DNA of 13,227 bases from Clostridia bacterium (GTDB lineage: Bacteria > Bacillota > Clostridia > Oscillospirales > CAG-382): assembly GCA_900754535.1 (NCBI GenBank), contig CAAEDF010000167.1:1-13227 (forward strand), in the 5' to 3' direction. The position numbers and the translations under genes were made by a program. Positions within the stretch are counted from its first letter, which is position 1, and every line of letters starts with the position of its first letter. Positions 1-6,891 of this stretch are shown piece after piece. The notes under the pieces are model-generated. The model was not told the DNA's origin. It saw only the letters and a program-made list of their open reading frames with translations, and searched no databases.

Positions 1-284
1 ACCGCCGCGACGGGATAGACCACGGTGACCGGGTAAAGCGGCAAAAACGCGTCCAGCTTCGGACTGAGGCGGTAGAGCGCGCGGGTCTGTATCTCGATGA
101 TGCCGTCCTCGTTCAATATGTCCGCGAAATACCTCCCCACGCCGACCTCATGCCTGTCGGCGTCGGGCTCGAAATAAAACTTCAGCAGATGGTGCAGGCT
201 GCCCTCGGAAAGGCTGCCTATCCCGCTTTCCGCACGCGGGTGGACGGCGGCAAGAGCGCGCGCCGTATCAAAATCCCGTCTCAC
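1..284 (-). CDS. Conserved protein of unknown function, N-terminal part (runs off the left edge)
   Basis: Partial gene: 94 codons are visible from a GTG start at 284 to the window edge. The start GTG and the typA stop TGA share bases (GTGA, 4-nt overlap), so translation is probably coupled to typA. A purine-rich AAGGACAGGA lies just upstream inside typA. The visible protein contains SLSEGSLHHLLKFYFEPD (about residues 24-41), a GVGRYFADILNEDGIIEIQTR stretch (about 48-68, in two adjoining blocks) and LDAFLPLYPVTVVYP near the edge. From memory this pattern (E/F-P-D, then H-E-V-x-V-G-x-x-x-A-D-I, then I-I-E-I-Q-T-R, then F-L-P-x-x-x-V-T-V-V-Y-P) belongs to a conserved family of uncharacterised Firmicutes proteins. 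The ADI...EIQTR order resembles a nuclease-like beta-alpha-beta fold, but that is only a guess. No function is assigned. Complete length is unknown. Confidence 0.65.
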   Translation of the reverse strand, partial: MRRDFDTARALAAVHPRAESGIGSLSEGSLHHLLKFYFEPDADRHEVGVGRYFADILNEDGIIEIQTRALYRLSPKLDAFLPLYPVTVVYPVAA

Positions 285-2116
285 GTCCTGTCCTTCATCT
301 TCACCTTCATGCGCTGTGAATTGTCAAGTATGCGCTTGCGAAGGCGGATGCTCTTGGGCGTGACCTCTATAAGCTCGTCGTCCGCAATATACTCAATAGC
401 CTCTTCAAGGCTGAATTTTATCGGCGGCACAAGCCGAAGCGCCTCATCAGCGCCGGCAGAACGGATAGCGGTAAGGTGTTTCTTCTTGCAGACATTTACG
501 ACGATATCGTCGCCCTTGGAGGAAATGCCGACAAGCATACCCTCGTATACCTTTGTCGCAGGGTCTATGAACATCGGACCTCTGTCCTGTGAGTTGAATA
601 TTCCGTAGCTTGTCGCCTCGCCCGTCTCATACGCGATAAGAGAGCCGGTAAAGCGCTTTGTTATCTCGCCTTTTTCGGGCTGATAGCTGTCAAATATCGT
701 GTTGAGCACGCCCTCGCCCTTGGTGTCGGTCAAAAACTCGGTCTTATAGCCGAACAGACCGCGCGTGGGGATGAGAAATTCAAGGTGCATACGCTCGCCC
801 TTGGGCTTCATGTCGATAAGCTCGCCTTTGCGGTAGCCCATTTTTTCCATGACGACGCTCACGCTGTCCTTGGGCACATCCACGACAAGTCTGTCTATCG
901 GCTCACAGCGAACACCGTCGATCTCCTTATATATTATCCTCGGAGTGGAAACAAGGAATTCAAATCCGTCGCGCCGCATGTTTTCCATAAGGATGGAAAG
1001 ATGCATCTCACCGCGGCCGGCTACGTTGTAGGAATCCGCGCTGTCGGTTTCAGAAACACGAAGCGACATATCCTTGAGGGCTTCCTTGAACAGATAGTCG
1101 CGTATATGGCGCGTGGTGACGTATTTACCCTCGGTACCGGCAAACGGGCCGTTGTTCACCGAAAAGGTCATTTCCATCGTCGGCTCGCCTATCTTGACAA
1201 AGGGGAGCGGTTCGGGGGTGTTGATATCACAGACGGTATTGCCTATGTTGATGTCCTCCATACCCGAAATGCAGATTATGTCCCCTACCATGGCGCTTTC
1301 ACAGGGAACGCGGCGCAGTCCGTCTATCTGGTACATGGCGGTTATGCGGCTGCGTCGGGTGTCACCGCCGTGATAATCGCAGACGCTTACGTCCTGCTTG
1401 AGCTTAAATGTCCCGCGCTCTATACGGCCTATGGCTATTTTGCCCACATAATCGTTGTAGTCCACCGAGGAGACCAGCATCTGCGCCGGAGCATCGGGAT
1501 CGCCCTCGGGTGCGGGGATATGGGAAAGTATCATATCAAACAGGGCGCTCAGGTCGGTGCCCGGATGATCCGGCGAGACCGAGGCGGTGCCGTTCCTGCC
1601 CGAGCAGAAAATGACCGGGCTGTCAAGCTGGTCGTCGGAGGCTTCAAGCTCAAGCAGAAGCTCCAGCACCTCGTCGCCGATCTCGTAAACACGCGCGTCC
1701 GGGCGGTCGATCTTATTGACGACCACGATTATACGGTGTCCCAGCTCGATGGCCTTCTGGAGCACAAAGCGCGTCTGCGGCATCGGCCCCTCGGCGGCGT
1801 CCACAAGCAGAAGCACGCCGTTGACCATTTTAAGTATCCTCTCGACCTCGCCTCCGAAATCGGCATGTCCCGGCGTGTCGACTATATTTATCTTAACGCC
1901 CTTATAATAGGTCGAGGTGTTTTTTGCAAGTATGGTTATGCCGCGTTCGCGCTCAAGCGCGTTGCTGTCCATCACCCGCTCCTCGACCACCTGATTGTCA
2001 CGGAACAGACCGCCGAATTTGAGCATCTCGTCCACAAGCGTGGTCTTGCCGTGGTCGACGTGTGCAATAATGGCGATGTTTCTTAAATCCTCTCTTTTCA
2101 TTCCCTGTATATTCAT
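281..2116 (-). CDS. typA: GTP-binding protein TypA/BipA
   Basis: Full-length TypA/BipA (611 aa; family about 605-615), a translational GTPase of the EF-G/LepA group that binds the 70S ribosome and supports ribosome assembly and growth at low temperature or under stress. G motifs are visible: G1 AHVDHGKT (residues 18-25), G2 GITI (59-62), G3 DTPGH (80-84) and G4 NKID (134-137). The G5 position reads SGRNG, with Gly where Ala is usual. Domain II, the EF-G-like domains and the TypA C-terminal domain follow (for example [35 protein letters not shown]). The start is uncertain: the AAAGGA upstream is only 1 nt from the first ATG (2116), while the second in-frame ATG (Met6, 2101) lies 16 nt after it and would give MKREDLRN, a common TypA start. 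It is transcribed from the promoter at 2216-2244 and overlaps the next gene at GTGA. Confidence 0.97.
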   Translation of the reverse strand: MNIQGMKREDLRNIAIIAHVDHGKTTLVDEMLKFGGLFRDNQVVEERVMDSNALERERGITILAKNTSTYYKGVKINIVDTPGHADFGGEVERILKMVNGVLLLVDAAEGPMPQTRFVLQKAIELGHRIIVVVNKIDRPDARVYEIGDEVLELLLELEASDDQLDSPVIFCSGRNGTASVSPDHPGTDLSALFDMILSHIPAPEGDPDAPAQMLVSSVDYNDYVGKIAIGRIERGTFKLKQDVSVCDYHGGDTRRSRITAMYQIDGLRRVPCESAMVGDIICISGMEDINIGNTVCDINTPEPLPFVKIGEPTMEMTFSVNNGPFAGTEGKYVTTRHIRDYLFKEALKDMSLRVSETDSADSYNVAGRGEMHLSILMENMRRDGFEFLVSTPRIIYKEIDGVRCEPIDRLVVDVPKDSVSVVMEKMGYRKGELIDMKPKGERMHLEFLIPTRGLFGYKTEFLTDTKGEGVLNTIFDSYQPEKGEITKRFTGSLIAYETGEATSYGIFNSQDRGPMFIDPATKVYEGMLVGISSKGDDIVVNVCKKKHLTAIRSAGADEALRLVPPIKFSLEEAIEYIADDELIEVTPKSIRLRKRILDNSQRMKVKMKDRT

Positions 2117-2215
2117 ATCCTTTCGGGTGCGGATATGCTGTCGTACCGTCCGTATAAAACCGCATTATCCGCACAGAAAATAACTTTTCGCCGTCAGGCA
2201 TATTACCAAAACTTT

Positions 2216-2244
2216 ATTATATCAGAAAAAAGCAAAAAAATCAA
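2216..2244 (-). promoter_or_regulatory. Sigma-A promoter of typA (extended -10)
   Basis: Read on the minus strand: -35 TTGATT (2244-2239), 17-nt spacer, -10 TATAAT (2221-2216), with TG one base before the -10 (TGATATAAT), so it is also an extended -10. Transcription would begin near 2209, leaving a leader of about 93 nt before typA. The spacer and upstream region are T-rich. All elements are read directly; activity is inferred. Confidence 0.85.
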
Positions 2245-2255
2245 ATGGTTTTTTA

Positions 2256-2282
2256 TCATTTACGGCTCTTTTTGCATAAACT
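2256..2282 (+). promoter_or_regulatory. Possible sigma-E-like promoter of the SpoIID/PGB gene
   Basis: CATAAACT (2275-2282) matches 7 of 8 positions of the mother-cell sigma-E -10 consensus CATACAHT. TCATT at 2256-2260 is a weak match (3 of 5) to the -35 at 14-nt spacing. No good sigma-A promoter is visible ahead of 2314. The gene content (SpoIID-like domain) makes a sporulation promoter plausible, but the -35 is poor, so this is only a candidate. Confidence 0.25.
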
Positions 2283-2313
2283 TAAAACAGACGAACCAAA
2301 GGAGTGAGTGCAT

Positions 2314-4131
2314 TTGAACAATACAGCCAGCACGGGAAGGCTCACGGTCCGGCTTACCCGCGATAACGGAAGAATGAGAGCAGCGGGGATAAATGTTGAA
2401 ATAAACACGGGGAACGTAACATATTCGGGTGTTACGGATCAAAACGGAAACGTGTCGTTCAACATCAATACTCCGCCGTTCTACATGTCACAGCTTGTCA
2501 ATTCCGCGGGAAGGCCGTTTGCCGTGGTCAACATCATGATAACCTATCCGGGGTTCGTGAGCATTTCCGTCATCAATCAGGCGGTATTTCCGCTGACCGA
2601 GACGATATTCAGCCAAAACATGGTAAGGCTGGCGGATTCCGACGGCAGGCCGGTAAAAACGATAATCATACCCACAAACCATTTGTACGACAATCGGAAC
2701 ATTTCACTGCCGTCAACCGGAGTCATGACCGGCGCCGCGTCGGTTTCCGCAATGGCGGATACGCAGGACGATTCCGCAACCGTACCCTTCCGCAAAGTGG
2801 TCGTACCCGAATTCATAACGGTGCATATGGGTCCGCCCAACTCCGACGCACAGAACATCACTGTCCCCTACATATACTATCTGAAAAGCGTTGCGTCCAG
2901 CGAAATATATCCCACCTGGCCGATCGAATCGCTGCGTGCCAACATACTTGCCCAAAACACTCTTGCGCTCAATCGGATATATACCGAATGGTACCGCTCG
3001 CAGGGATACCCATTCCAGATCACCTCGTCGCCGGCATATGACCAGTATTACGTACATGACGCCGGTATTTTCGACACGGTATCCGCAGTGGTAGACGAAC
3101 TGTTTACAAATTATCTCGGGCGTCCGGGCGATTTTGCGCCCATATTCTCCTCCTACTGCGACGGAGCGATGACCACATGCGACGGACTTTCGCAATGGGG
3201 TACCGTATCGCTTGCGCGCCAGGGGCTTTCGGCGCAGGACATCGTCAGATATTACTATGGGAAAGACATACAGATAAAAACCGCGGAGGTTGTTGAAATA
3301 CTGCCGGATTCGTTTCCCGGAACGCTGAAAAGGGGCTCGTCCGGTCCGGATGTGGCGGCGCTCCAGACAAGACTGAACAGAATAGCGATAGATTTCCCGC
3401 GGATCCCGTTCATACGCGCGATAGACGGCGAATACGGCAGCGGCACCGAAGCCTCGGTAAAAGCGTTCCAACAGATATTCGCCCTGCCGACCACCGGAGA
3501 GACCGACGAGGTGACATGGTACAGGATAAGCTATATCTACACGGCCGTGACCGGGCTTGCGGAGCTTTCAAGCGAGGGAGAGCGCCCCGTGTCCGATGAA
3601 TTTCCGGGAAGAGTTCTCAGCGTCGGCTCGCGCGGGCTTGACGTGCTGAGGATGCAGTATTACCTGAGAGTCATAGCGGAGGTAGACAAAGCCATACCGC
3701 AGACCGCAATAGACGGGGTTTTTGATGTCGATACCCGCGACGCCGTTACGGAATTCCAGAGATACTACGGGCTTACGACCACCGGAGTGATAGACAAAAC
3801 GACGTGGGATAAGATCGTAAACGCATATTACTACGTTATAGAACAGGAAGGAATAATCGAGCCCTATCCGGGCACACCGCTTTCGGTAGGCTCCACAGGA
3901 TCCGAGGTCATATTCATACAAAAACTGCTTAACCGAATTGCGGAATCGGTAACTTCCATACCTTCGGTAAACGAGGACGGCATATTCGGAGAAGAAACGG
4001 AAAAAGCCGTAAAAGCTTTTCAAAGCTATTACGGCCTGGATGTAGACGGCATAGTGGGGCCGGAGACCTGGAACAGACTGGTCTCCGTCGGGTACGAAGC
4101 AAACGGAAGCGATACGGCCGCTAAAGGCTGA
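2314..4131 (+). CDS. SpoIID/LytB-like peptidoglycan hydrolase-type protein with three peptidoglycan-binding repeats, no signal peptide
   Basis: About 605 aa. The start is TTG at 2314: AAAGGAG (2298-2304) sits 9 nt before it. The alternative GTG at 2308 is only 3 nt away, and an in-frame TGA at 2305-2307 blocks anything longer. Residues 8-100 look like a beta-sandwich regulatory domain (GRLTVRLTRDNG, then TDQNGNVSFNINTP). Residues about 180-320 resemble SpoIID/LytB: VPYIYYLKSVASSEIYPTWP with Glu197 at the position of the catalytic Glu of SpoIID lytic transglycosylases, then YCDGAMTTC (Cys282, Cys289) and GLSQWGTVSLARQG (Trp295) leading to YYYGKDIQI. Three PG_binding_1 domains follow at about 336-411, 430-510 and 518-595, each with GSxGxDV-like starts and FQxxYGLxxxGxxDxxTW-like ends. 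No signal peptide or membrane helix is present. Likely a spore cortex or coat-associated protein; catalysis is inferred. Its 3' end overlaps the convergent gene by 11 nt. Confidence 0.85.
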   Translation: MNNTASTGRLTVRLTRDNGRMRAAGINVEINTGNVTYSGVTDQNGNVSFNINTPPFYMSQLVNSAGRPFAVVNIMITYPGFVSISVINQAVFPLTETIFSQNMVRLADSDGRPVKTIIIPTNHLYDNRNISLPSTGVMTGAASVSAMADTQDDSATVPFRKVVVPEFITVHMGPPNSDAQNITVPYIYYLKSVASSEIYPTWPIESLRANILAQNTLALNRIYTEWYRSQGYPFQITSSPAYDQYYVHDAGIFDTVSAVVDELFTNYLGRPGDFAPIFSSYCDGAMTTCDGLSQWGTVSLARQGLSAQDIVRYYYGKDIQIKTAEVVEILPDSFPGTLKRGSSGPDVAALQTRLNRIAIDFPRIPFIRAIDGEYGSGTEASVKAFQQIFALPTTGETDEVTWYRISYIYTAVTGLAELSSEGERPVSDEFPGRVLSVGSRGLDVLRMQYYLRVIAEVDKAIPQTAIDGVFDVDTRDAVTEFQRYYGLTTTGVIDKTTWDKIVNAYYYVIEQEGIIEPYPGTPLSVGSTGSEVIFIQKLLNRIAESVTSIPSVNEDGIFGEETEKAVKAFQSYYGLDVDGIVGPETWNRLVSVGYEANGSDTAAKG

Positions 4132-4666
4132 CCGGCTCCTCGCCGCCGGTACCGCCCGCAGAGCCGCCGTCCCGCTTGGCGTTTTCGATCTCTTCAAGCA
4201 TTATGTCAACAAAAATCCGGTTCGGCTCAAATTCCAACGCCACCGTTTTCTTGTTGAATTCGCACACATAAACATACGAATCGGCTTTTATGTTCTGATT
4301 GAAATTAAAGCGGGTGCTTATCACACCGAACTTTTTTTCATGTTCCTGCTTTTTGAACTCGGCAACCGGGATCAGAGCTATCGCGGTGGACAGCTCAAGC
4401 GAGCAAACTACGGTTTTCTTGTTTCCGACGCTTTTTGTGACGGTAAATGTATTCATACCGACCGCATATTCCATTTCCGTGAGAGTATAACGGATAACTA
4501 TCTGCAGACAGATCACCAGCAAAACGATAAAAATGATCTGCGCCGCCCATTTGTAGGTGGCAAGCATGGACGCAAAACAGCCGGCGATAACAAGCAAAAC
4601 CGCGCAGACGCAAAGCATCAGCACTGCCTGGCGCGGATTCCTTATGGGCTTGCATTTTTTCATCAT
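4121..4666 (-). CDS. Two-helix membrane protein of unknown function, PH-like cytoplasmic part
   Basis: The start was chosen at ATG 4666 (MMKKCKP) because GGAAAGG (about 4675-4681) lies 8 nt upstream; a longer frame to 4813 would run through the divergent gene and has no ribosome site. Protein about 181 aa: basic N-terminus, membrane helices at about 14-36 and 40-58 with a short loop between, then a soluble part. YTLTEMEYAVGMNTFTV (60-76), KKTVVCSLELSTAIALIP (83-100) and VYVCEFNKKTVALEFEPN (132-149) resemble the strand pattern of bacterial PH-like domains on the inner face of membrane proteins; this is fold-level guesswork. The tail is rich in Gly and Glu. It is convergent with the SpoIID/PGB gene (11-nt overlap at 4121-4131) and divergent from the small-gene cluster with 74 nt between starts. 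I see no clear sigma-A promoter. Function unknown. Confidence 0.75.
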   Translation of the reverse strand: MMKKCKPIRNPRQAVLMLCVCAVLLVIAGCFASMLATYKWAAQIIFIVLLVICLQIVIRYTLTEMEYAVGMNTFTVTKSVGNKKTVVCSLELSTAIALIPVAEFKKQEHEKKFGVISTRFNFNQNIKADSYVYVCEFNKKTVALEFEPNRIFVDIMLEEIENAKRDGGSAGGTGGEEPVSL

Positions 4667-4740
4667 ACACACAGCCTTTCCCCCGTTCCTGCCGACTTGC
4701 AGGCCGGGTAATAACAGAAAAATATAACGAGGTGTTTTTA

Positions 4741-4989
4741 ATGAGCTTTGATGAAAGGACAAAAGAGAAGCTTTTATCCATGGACAACAGAAGTCTTCAG
4801 GAGCTGATATCAAAAATATCCGCCGCAGTAGGCGCAGATGAGCAAAAGACCCGCTCGCTCATGGGAGATATCGACGGGCTTAAAAAGCAGTTTGCAAGGC
4901 TTACGCCCCAGGAGGCCGACAAATTGCTGAGCATGGCGGGCAGGGAAAAAAGCGAGCAGATACTCAGAATGATAGAAGGAACGGAGTGA
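4741..4989 (+). CDS. Small helical protein of unknown function, first of a three-gene cluster
   Basis: 82 aa from ATG 4741; GAGGTG (4729-4734) lies 6 nt upstream. A GTG at 4732 in the same frame falls inside that ribosome site, so it is rejected as the start. The protein is almost all helix-forming: MSFDERTKEKLLSMDNRSL at the N-terminus, a central SKISAAVGADEQKTRSLMGD segment and a C-terminal PQEADKLLSMAGREKSEQIL segment. The repeated x-K-L-L-S-M pattern (residues about 10-14 and 62-66) may mean two related helical hairpins. It has no cysteine, signal peptide or membrane segment. The next gene begins 70 nt downstream on the same strand, so the three small genes probably form one operon. From memory, similar short proteins recur beside such neighbours in Oscillospiraceae, but none has a known role. 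Confidence 0.8.
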   Translation: MSFDERTKEKLLSMDNRSLQELISKISAAVGADEQKTRSLMGDIDGLKKQFARLTPQEADKLLSMAGREKSEQILRMIEGTE

Positions 4990-5059
4990 CCGGCAAAATG
5001 GCGGAAAACGACGCCGCGCATAATTCGACGCGCACAAATCGAAAGGGGGTGCCCCGCAA

Positions 5060-5407
5060 ATGGACGGCGATTTTCTTGAAAAAGTAAAGACGCTGCTTTC
5101 CGATCCCGAATCGCTCCGGCGGATAACAGGTATAGCAAAAGGGCTTTCGGGCGGCGGCGAAGGCGGTGAAAGCATCCCGACGGTGTCGGATACATCTTCT
5201 TCCGAAGCTGCAGAACGCCGGGAAAACGGAGAAGAAGCTGCCAAGCAGGCGCTTGCAGGACTTTCCGCACCGGCAGGCGGCGCCAAGGACAGCCGTCTGG
5301 CGCTGCTCCGGTCTCTCAAGCCGCTGCTGCGGGAGGAGAAGCGGAAAAAGGTGGATTCTCTTCTCAGAGCCATGTCGATAGCGTCGCTGATGAAAAGCAT
5401 AAAATAA
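5060..5407 (+). CDS. Small two-part helical protein of unknown function, second of the cluster
   Basis: 115 aa from ATG 5060, preceded by a strong AAAGGGGGT (5042-5050) 9 nt upstream. The N-terminal part (1-29, MDGDFLEKVKTLLSDPESL and on) forms amphipathic helices. Residues 30-75 are a Gly/Ser/Glu/Ala-rich, probably disordered linker. The C-terminal part (78-115) is basic and helical: SRLALLRSLKPLLREEKRKK, then VDSLLRAMSIASLMKSIK. The linker resembles those of small multi-part adaptor proteins. No signal peptide, membrane helix, cysteine or catalytic motif is visible. The C-terminal pattern LLRxLKPxLxxEKRKKxDxLLxAM is, from memory, conserved in homologues from Clostridia and is the likely functional core. 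It lies between the 82-aa and 125-aa genes and probably shares their transcript. Function unknown. Confidence 0.8.
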   Translation: MDGDFLEKVKTLLSDPESLRRITGIAKGLSGGGEGGESIPTVSDTSSSEAAERRENGEEAAKQALAGLSAPAGGAKDSRLALLRSLKPLLREEKRKKVDSLLRAMSIASLMKSIK

Positions 5408-5524
5408 CACCGCAGACGCTTTCCGTGACGTCAACAGAGCGGCCGCGCCGCCGAAAAAGCGGCATGTACAGCCGTACGGCGCACAGCAAGCACCGATGCA
5501 ATCAAGATGCGAGGTTTTACGTAA

Positions 5525-5902
5525 ATGTATGATACAAAAGCAACCGCCGGTACGGCCGAACGCGAACAGCTGCTGCGAATACAGCGTGAACTGGAGGAAA
5601 AATATGCAAACGAAAGCCGTCCGCAATACGCAGGCGAACGGCTGCATGAACAGCCCGCCGCGTTTGAGCATTCCGTGCCGGCCGAATACCGCGAGCATGA
5701 CGATAAATGCGAGCACTGCCGCAGAGACACTGACTGCCCCGCCAAACCGCGGGAATCCATAACAGGCTTTCTTTCGGGGCTTTTGTCGGGAATAAGCCTT
5801 GACGATCTCATACTTATAGGTATAGGGATCCTGCTTCTGATGGACGGCGAGGAAGGAAACGATATGATACTAATCCTGATCCTTGCTTTGCTTTTTTTCT
5901 GA
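5525..5902 (+). CDS. Small protein with Cys cluster and hydrophobic acidic-hinge tail, third of the cluster
   Basis: 125 aa from ATG 5525; GAGG (5511-5514) lies 10 nt upstream. Three parts are visible. Residues 1-60 are charged and helical (AEREQLLRIQRELEEKYANE). Residues 61-75 hold three cysteines in C-x2-C-x5-C (Cys62, 65, 71), which could bind a metal or form a disulfide. Residues 80-125 are hydrophobic: GFLSGLLSGISLDDLILIGI, then GILLLMDGEEGNDM, then ILILILALLFF to the stop. A DDLILIGxxxLLL-D-x-E-x-x-D-x-ILIL-LLFF tail of this kind occurs at the C-terminus of many small unknown proteins of Clostridia. Two short membrane-inserting strands or helices around an acidic hinge are possible. The last 33 nt overlap, tail to tail, the XRE-like gene on the other strand. 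The 117-nt gap before it (5408-5524) contains only a weak hairpin (GCCGC 5447-5451 with GCGGC 5459-5463). Confidence 0.8.
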   Translation: MYDTKATAGTAEREQLLRIQRELEEKYANESRPQYAGERLHEQPAAFEHSVPAEYREHDDKCEHCRRDTDCPAKPRESITGFLSGLLSGISLDDLILIGIGILLLMDGEEGNDMILILILALLFF

Positions 5903-6256
5903 AAGGAACAAGACAAACTCATTTATGAGCTTGCGCTCCTTCGCCGGCAGCGAGCGGTATCTTTCCATAAGCTGCTCGGTCTGCGAGGGAGCGCTTCTGC
6001 GCTCTGCCGATTTATCCGGAAGCGTTATGCCGACGGCAAACATAAAGTCCTCAAGATCTATGTCGTTGAAGCTGTGATCCGCTATTTTTTTTATAAGCTT
6101 GGGCCGCGGAGGGTTTTCCTGCGTGCCCTGGGCAAGCTTGCGCATCTGGACATAGCTGATGTCCGACTCCATGGCGAACTGTCTCCACGAACGGTCGCCC
6201 TTTGCCCTTTCAAGCAGCAGTGAAAAAATCTTTTTGCTGAATCGGCTGTTTTCCAT
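5870..6256 (-). CDS. Small Cro/CI-type (XRE-like) helix-turn-helix protein
   Basis: 128 aa from ATG 6256, with GGGAG (6266-6270) 9 nt upstream. Residues about 9-62 fit a Cro/CI-type helix-turn-helix: SWRQFAMESDISYVQMRKLA is the helix-turn-recognition-helix region, followed by PRPKLIKKIADH. Residues 95-120 (LMERYRSLPAKERKLINEFV) resemble the C-terminal helices of many short XRE regulators that end in a x-Y-x-x-L-x-x-x-E-R-x-L-I-x-E-F-V-x-F-L-like sequence. It is probably a DNA-binding regulator with a small dimerisation tail. It is the last gene of the minus-strand group after coaW and the lipoprotein gene, 56 nt from the latter with no obvious own promoter. Its 3' end overlaps the 125-aa gene by 33 nt. 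Target unknown; control of its neighbours is possible but unproven. Confidence 0.82.
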   Translation of the reverse strand: MENSRFSKKIFSLLLERAKGDRSWRQFAMESDISYVQMRKLAQGTQENPPRPKLIKKIADHSFNDIDLEDFMFAVGITLPDKSAERRSAPSQTEQLMERYRSLPAKERKLINEFVLFLSEKKQSKDQD

Positions 6257-6312
6257 ACTCTCATTCTCCCGGTCTATGAATATACGCGGCGCACTTCTTA
6301 AGCCGCCCCTTA

Positions 6313-6882
6313 TTATTTCAAGGCGTTCTCTATCGCGGTCCTCACACCGTCGGCATCATCGCAGGCTATGCAGTACACATAGTTTCCGCTTGTGCCTATG
6401 ACGGCGTTTTCAAATTTGTTCGCATCCACCGTGGGATAATTCACGGCGTTGCGGACCAGCTCGTCCATTCTCGCGCGCAGAAAGCTTTGGGTGTTCTCGG
6501 ACGATTCGCCGTCCTTCATTTCAAAAAGCGCAACCTCGTCGCCGTATGTGTCGTAGGAAAAGAAGATCGCATACTGACTGTATACGCCGAAATCCGGAGA
6601 AATACCTGCGGCGCCGTATTTGCCGCTTATCATTTCGTCATCCATATATTCTCCGAGCTGATCGGAATACGAGCTGTAGATCCCGCCGTCGTCAAGCGAA
6701 AAATCCGCCGAAACAGTTTCAAGAAGCGTTTTCAGATTCACGGGCTCGCCCGTTCCGGACGTGTCTGACGGCAGGGATGAGCCGGATCCGGACGGCGCGG
6801 AGGATTCGTCGCCTCCGGTATCGCAGGCAAAAAGCGAGATTATCAAAAGAAGGCAAAGAACGGCGGAAAAGATTTTTTTCAT
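6313..6882 (-). CDS. Lipoprotein of the DUF4358-like type
   Basis: 189 aa from ATG 6882, with GAGGTG 7 nt upstream; that ribosome site overlaps the stop codon of coaW (TGAGG). The N-terminus is a lipoprotein signal: MKK, a hydrophobic stretch and lipobox LFAC with the lipid-bearing Cys20. Residues 21-47 are a Ser/Gly/Pro-rich tether. The folded part has the features I associate with DUF4358: IYSSYSDQLGEYMDDEMISG (69-88), SQYAIFFSYDTYGDEVALFE (102-121), SFLRARMDELVRNAVNYPTV (133-152) and a closing GTSGNYVYCIACDDADGVRT (163-182). The family is widespread in Clostridia and uncharacterised; the protein should sit on the outer face of the membrane. The gene follows coaW by only 9 nt, so both are almost certainly cotranscribed, but a functional link to CoA synthesis is not evident. 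Confidence 0.88.
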   Translation of the reverse strand: MKKIFSAVLCLLLIISLFACDTGGDESSAPSGSGSSLPSDTSGTGEPVNLKTLLETVSADFSLDDGGIYSSYSDQLGEYMDDEMISGKYGAAGISPDFGVYSQYAIFFSYDTYGDEVALFEMKDGESSENTQSFLRARMDELVRNAVNYPTVDANKFENAVIGTSGNYVYCIACDDADGVRTAIENALK

Positions 6883-6891
6883 TTTTACACC

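Noticed and set aside
785..2086. Long open frame (433 codons) on the plus strand opposite typA
   Set aside because: It is antisense to a clear, motif-complete typA gene, has His/Arg-rich composition typical of a reverse-strand shadow, and has no ribosome site or family resemblance.
2713..3471. Open frame of 252 codons on the minus strand inside the SpoIID/PGB gene
   Set aside because: Arg/Tyr-rich shadow of the coding strand; the plus-strand frame shows repeated PG-binding domains.
4131..4150. Hairpin ACCGGC/GCCGGT as a terminator of the SpoIID/PGB gene
   Set aside because: Short stem, no T-run on either strand, and it lies inside the Gly-rich coding end of the opposite gene.
4667..4813. 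N-terminal extension of the membrane-protein gene to 4813
   Set aside because: It would overlap the start of the divergent 82-aa gene and lacks a ribosome site; ATG 4666 has GGAAAGG at 8 nt.
5447..5463. Hairpin GCCGC/GCGGC between the second and third small genes as a terminator
   Set aside because: Only 5 pairs and followed by no T-run; more likely chance in GC-rich DNA.
4964..5716. Open frame of 250 codons on the minus strand across the small-gene cluster
   Set aside because: Phe/Cys/Arg-rich composition and no ribosome site; the three plus-strand genes each have good ribosome sites and coherent protein patterns.
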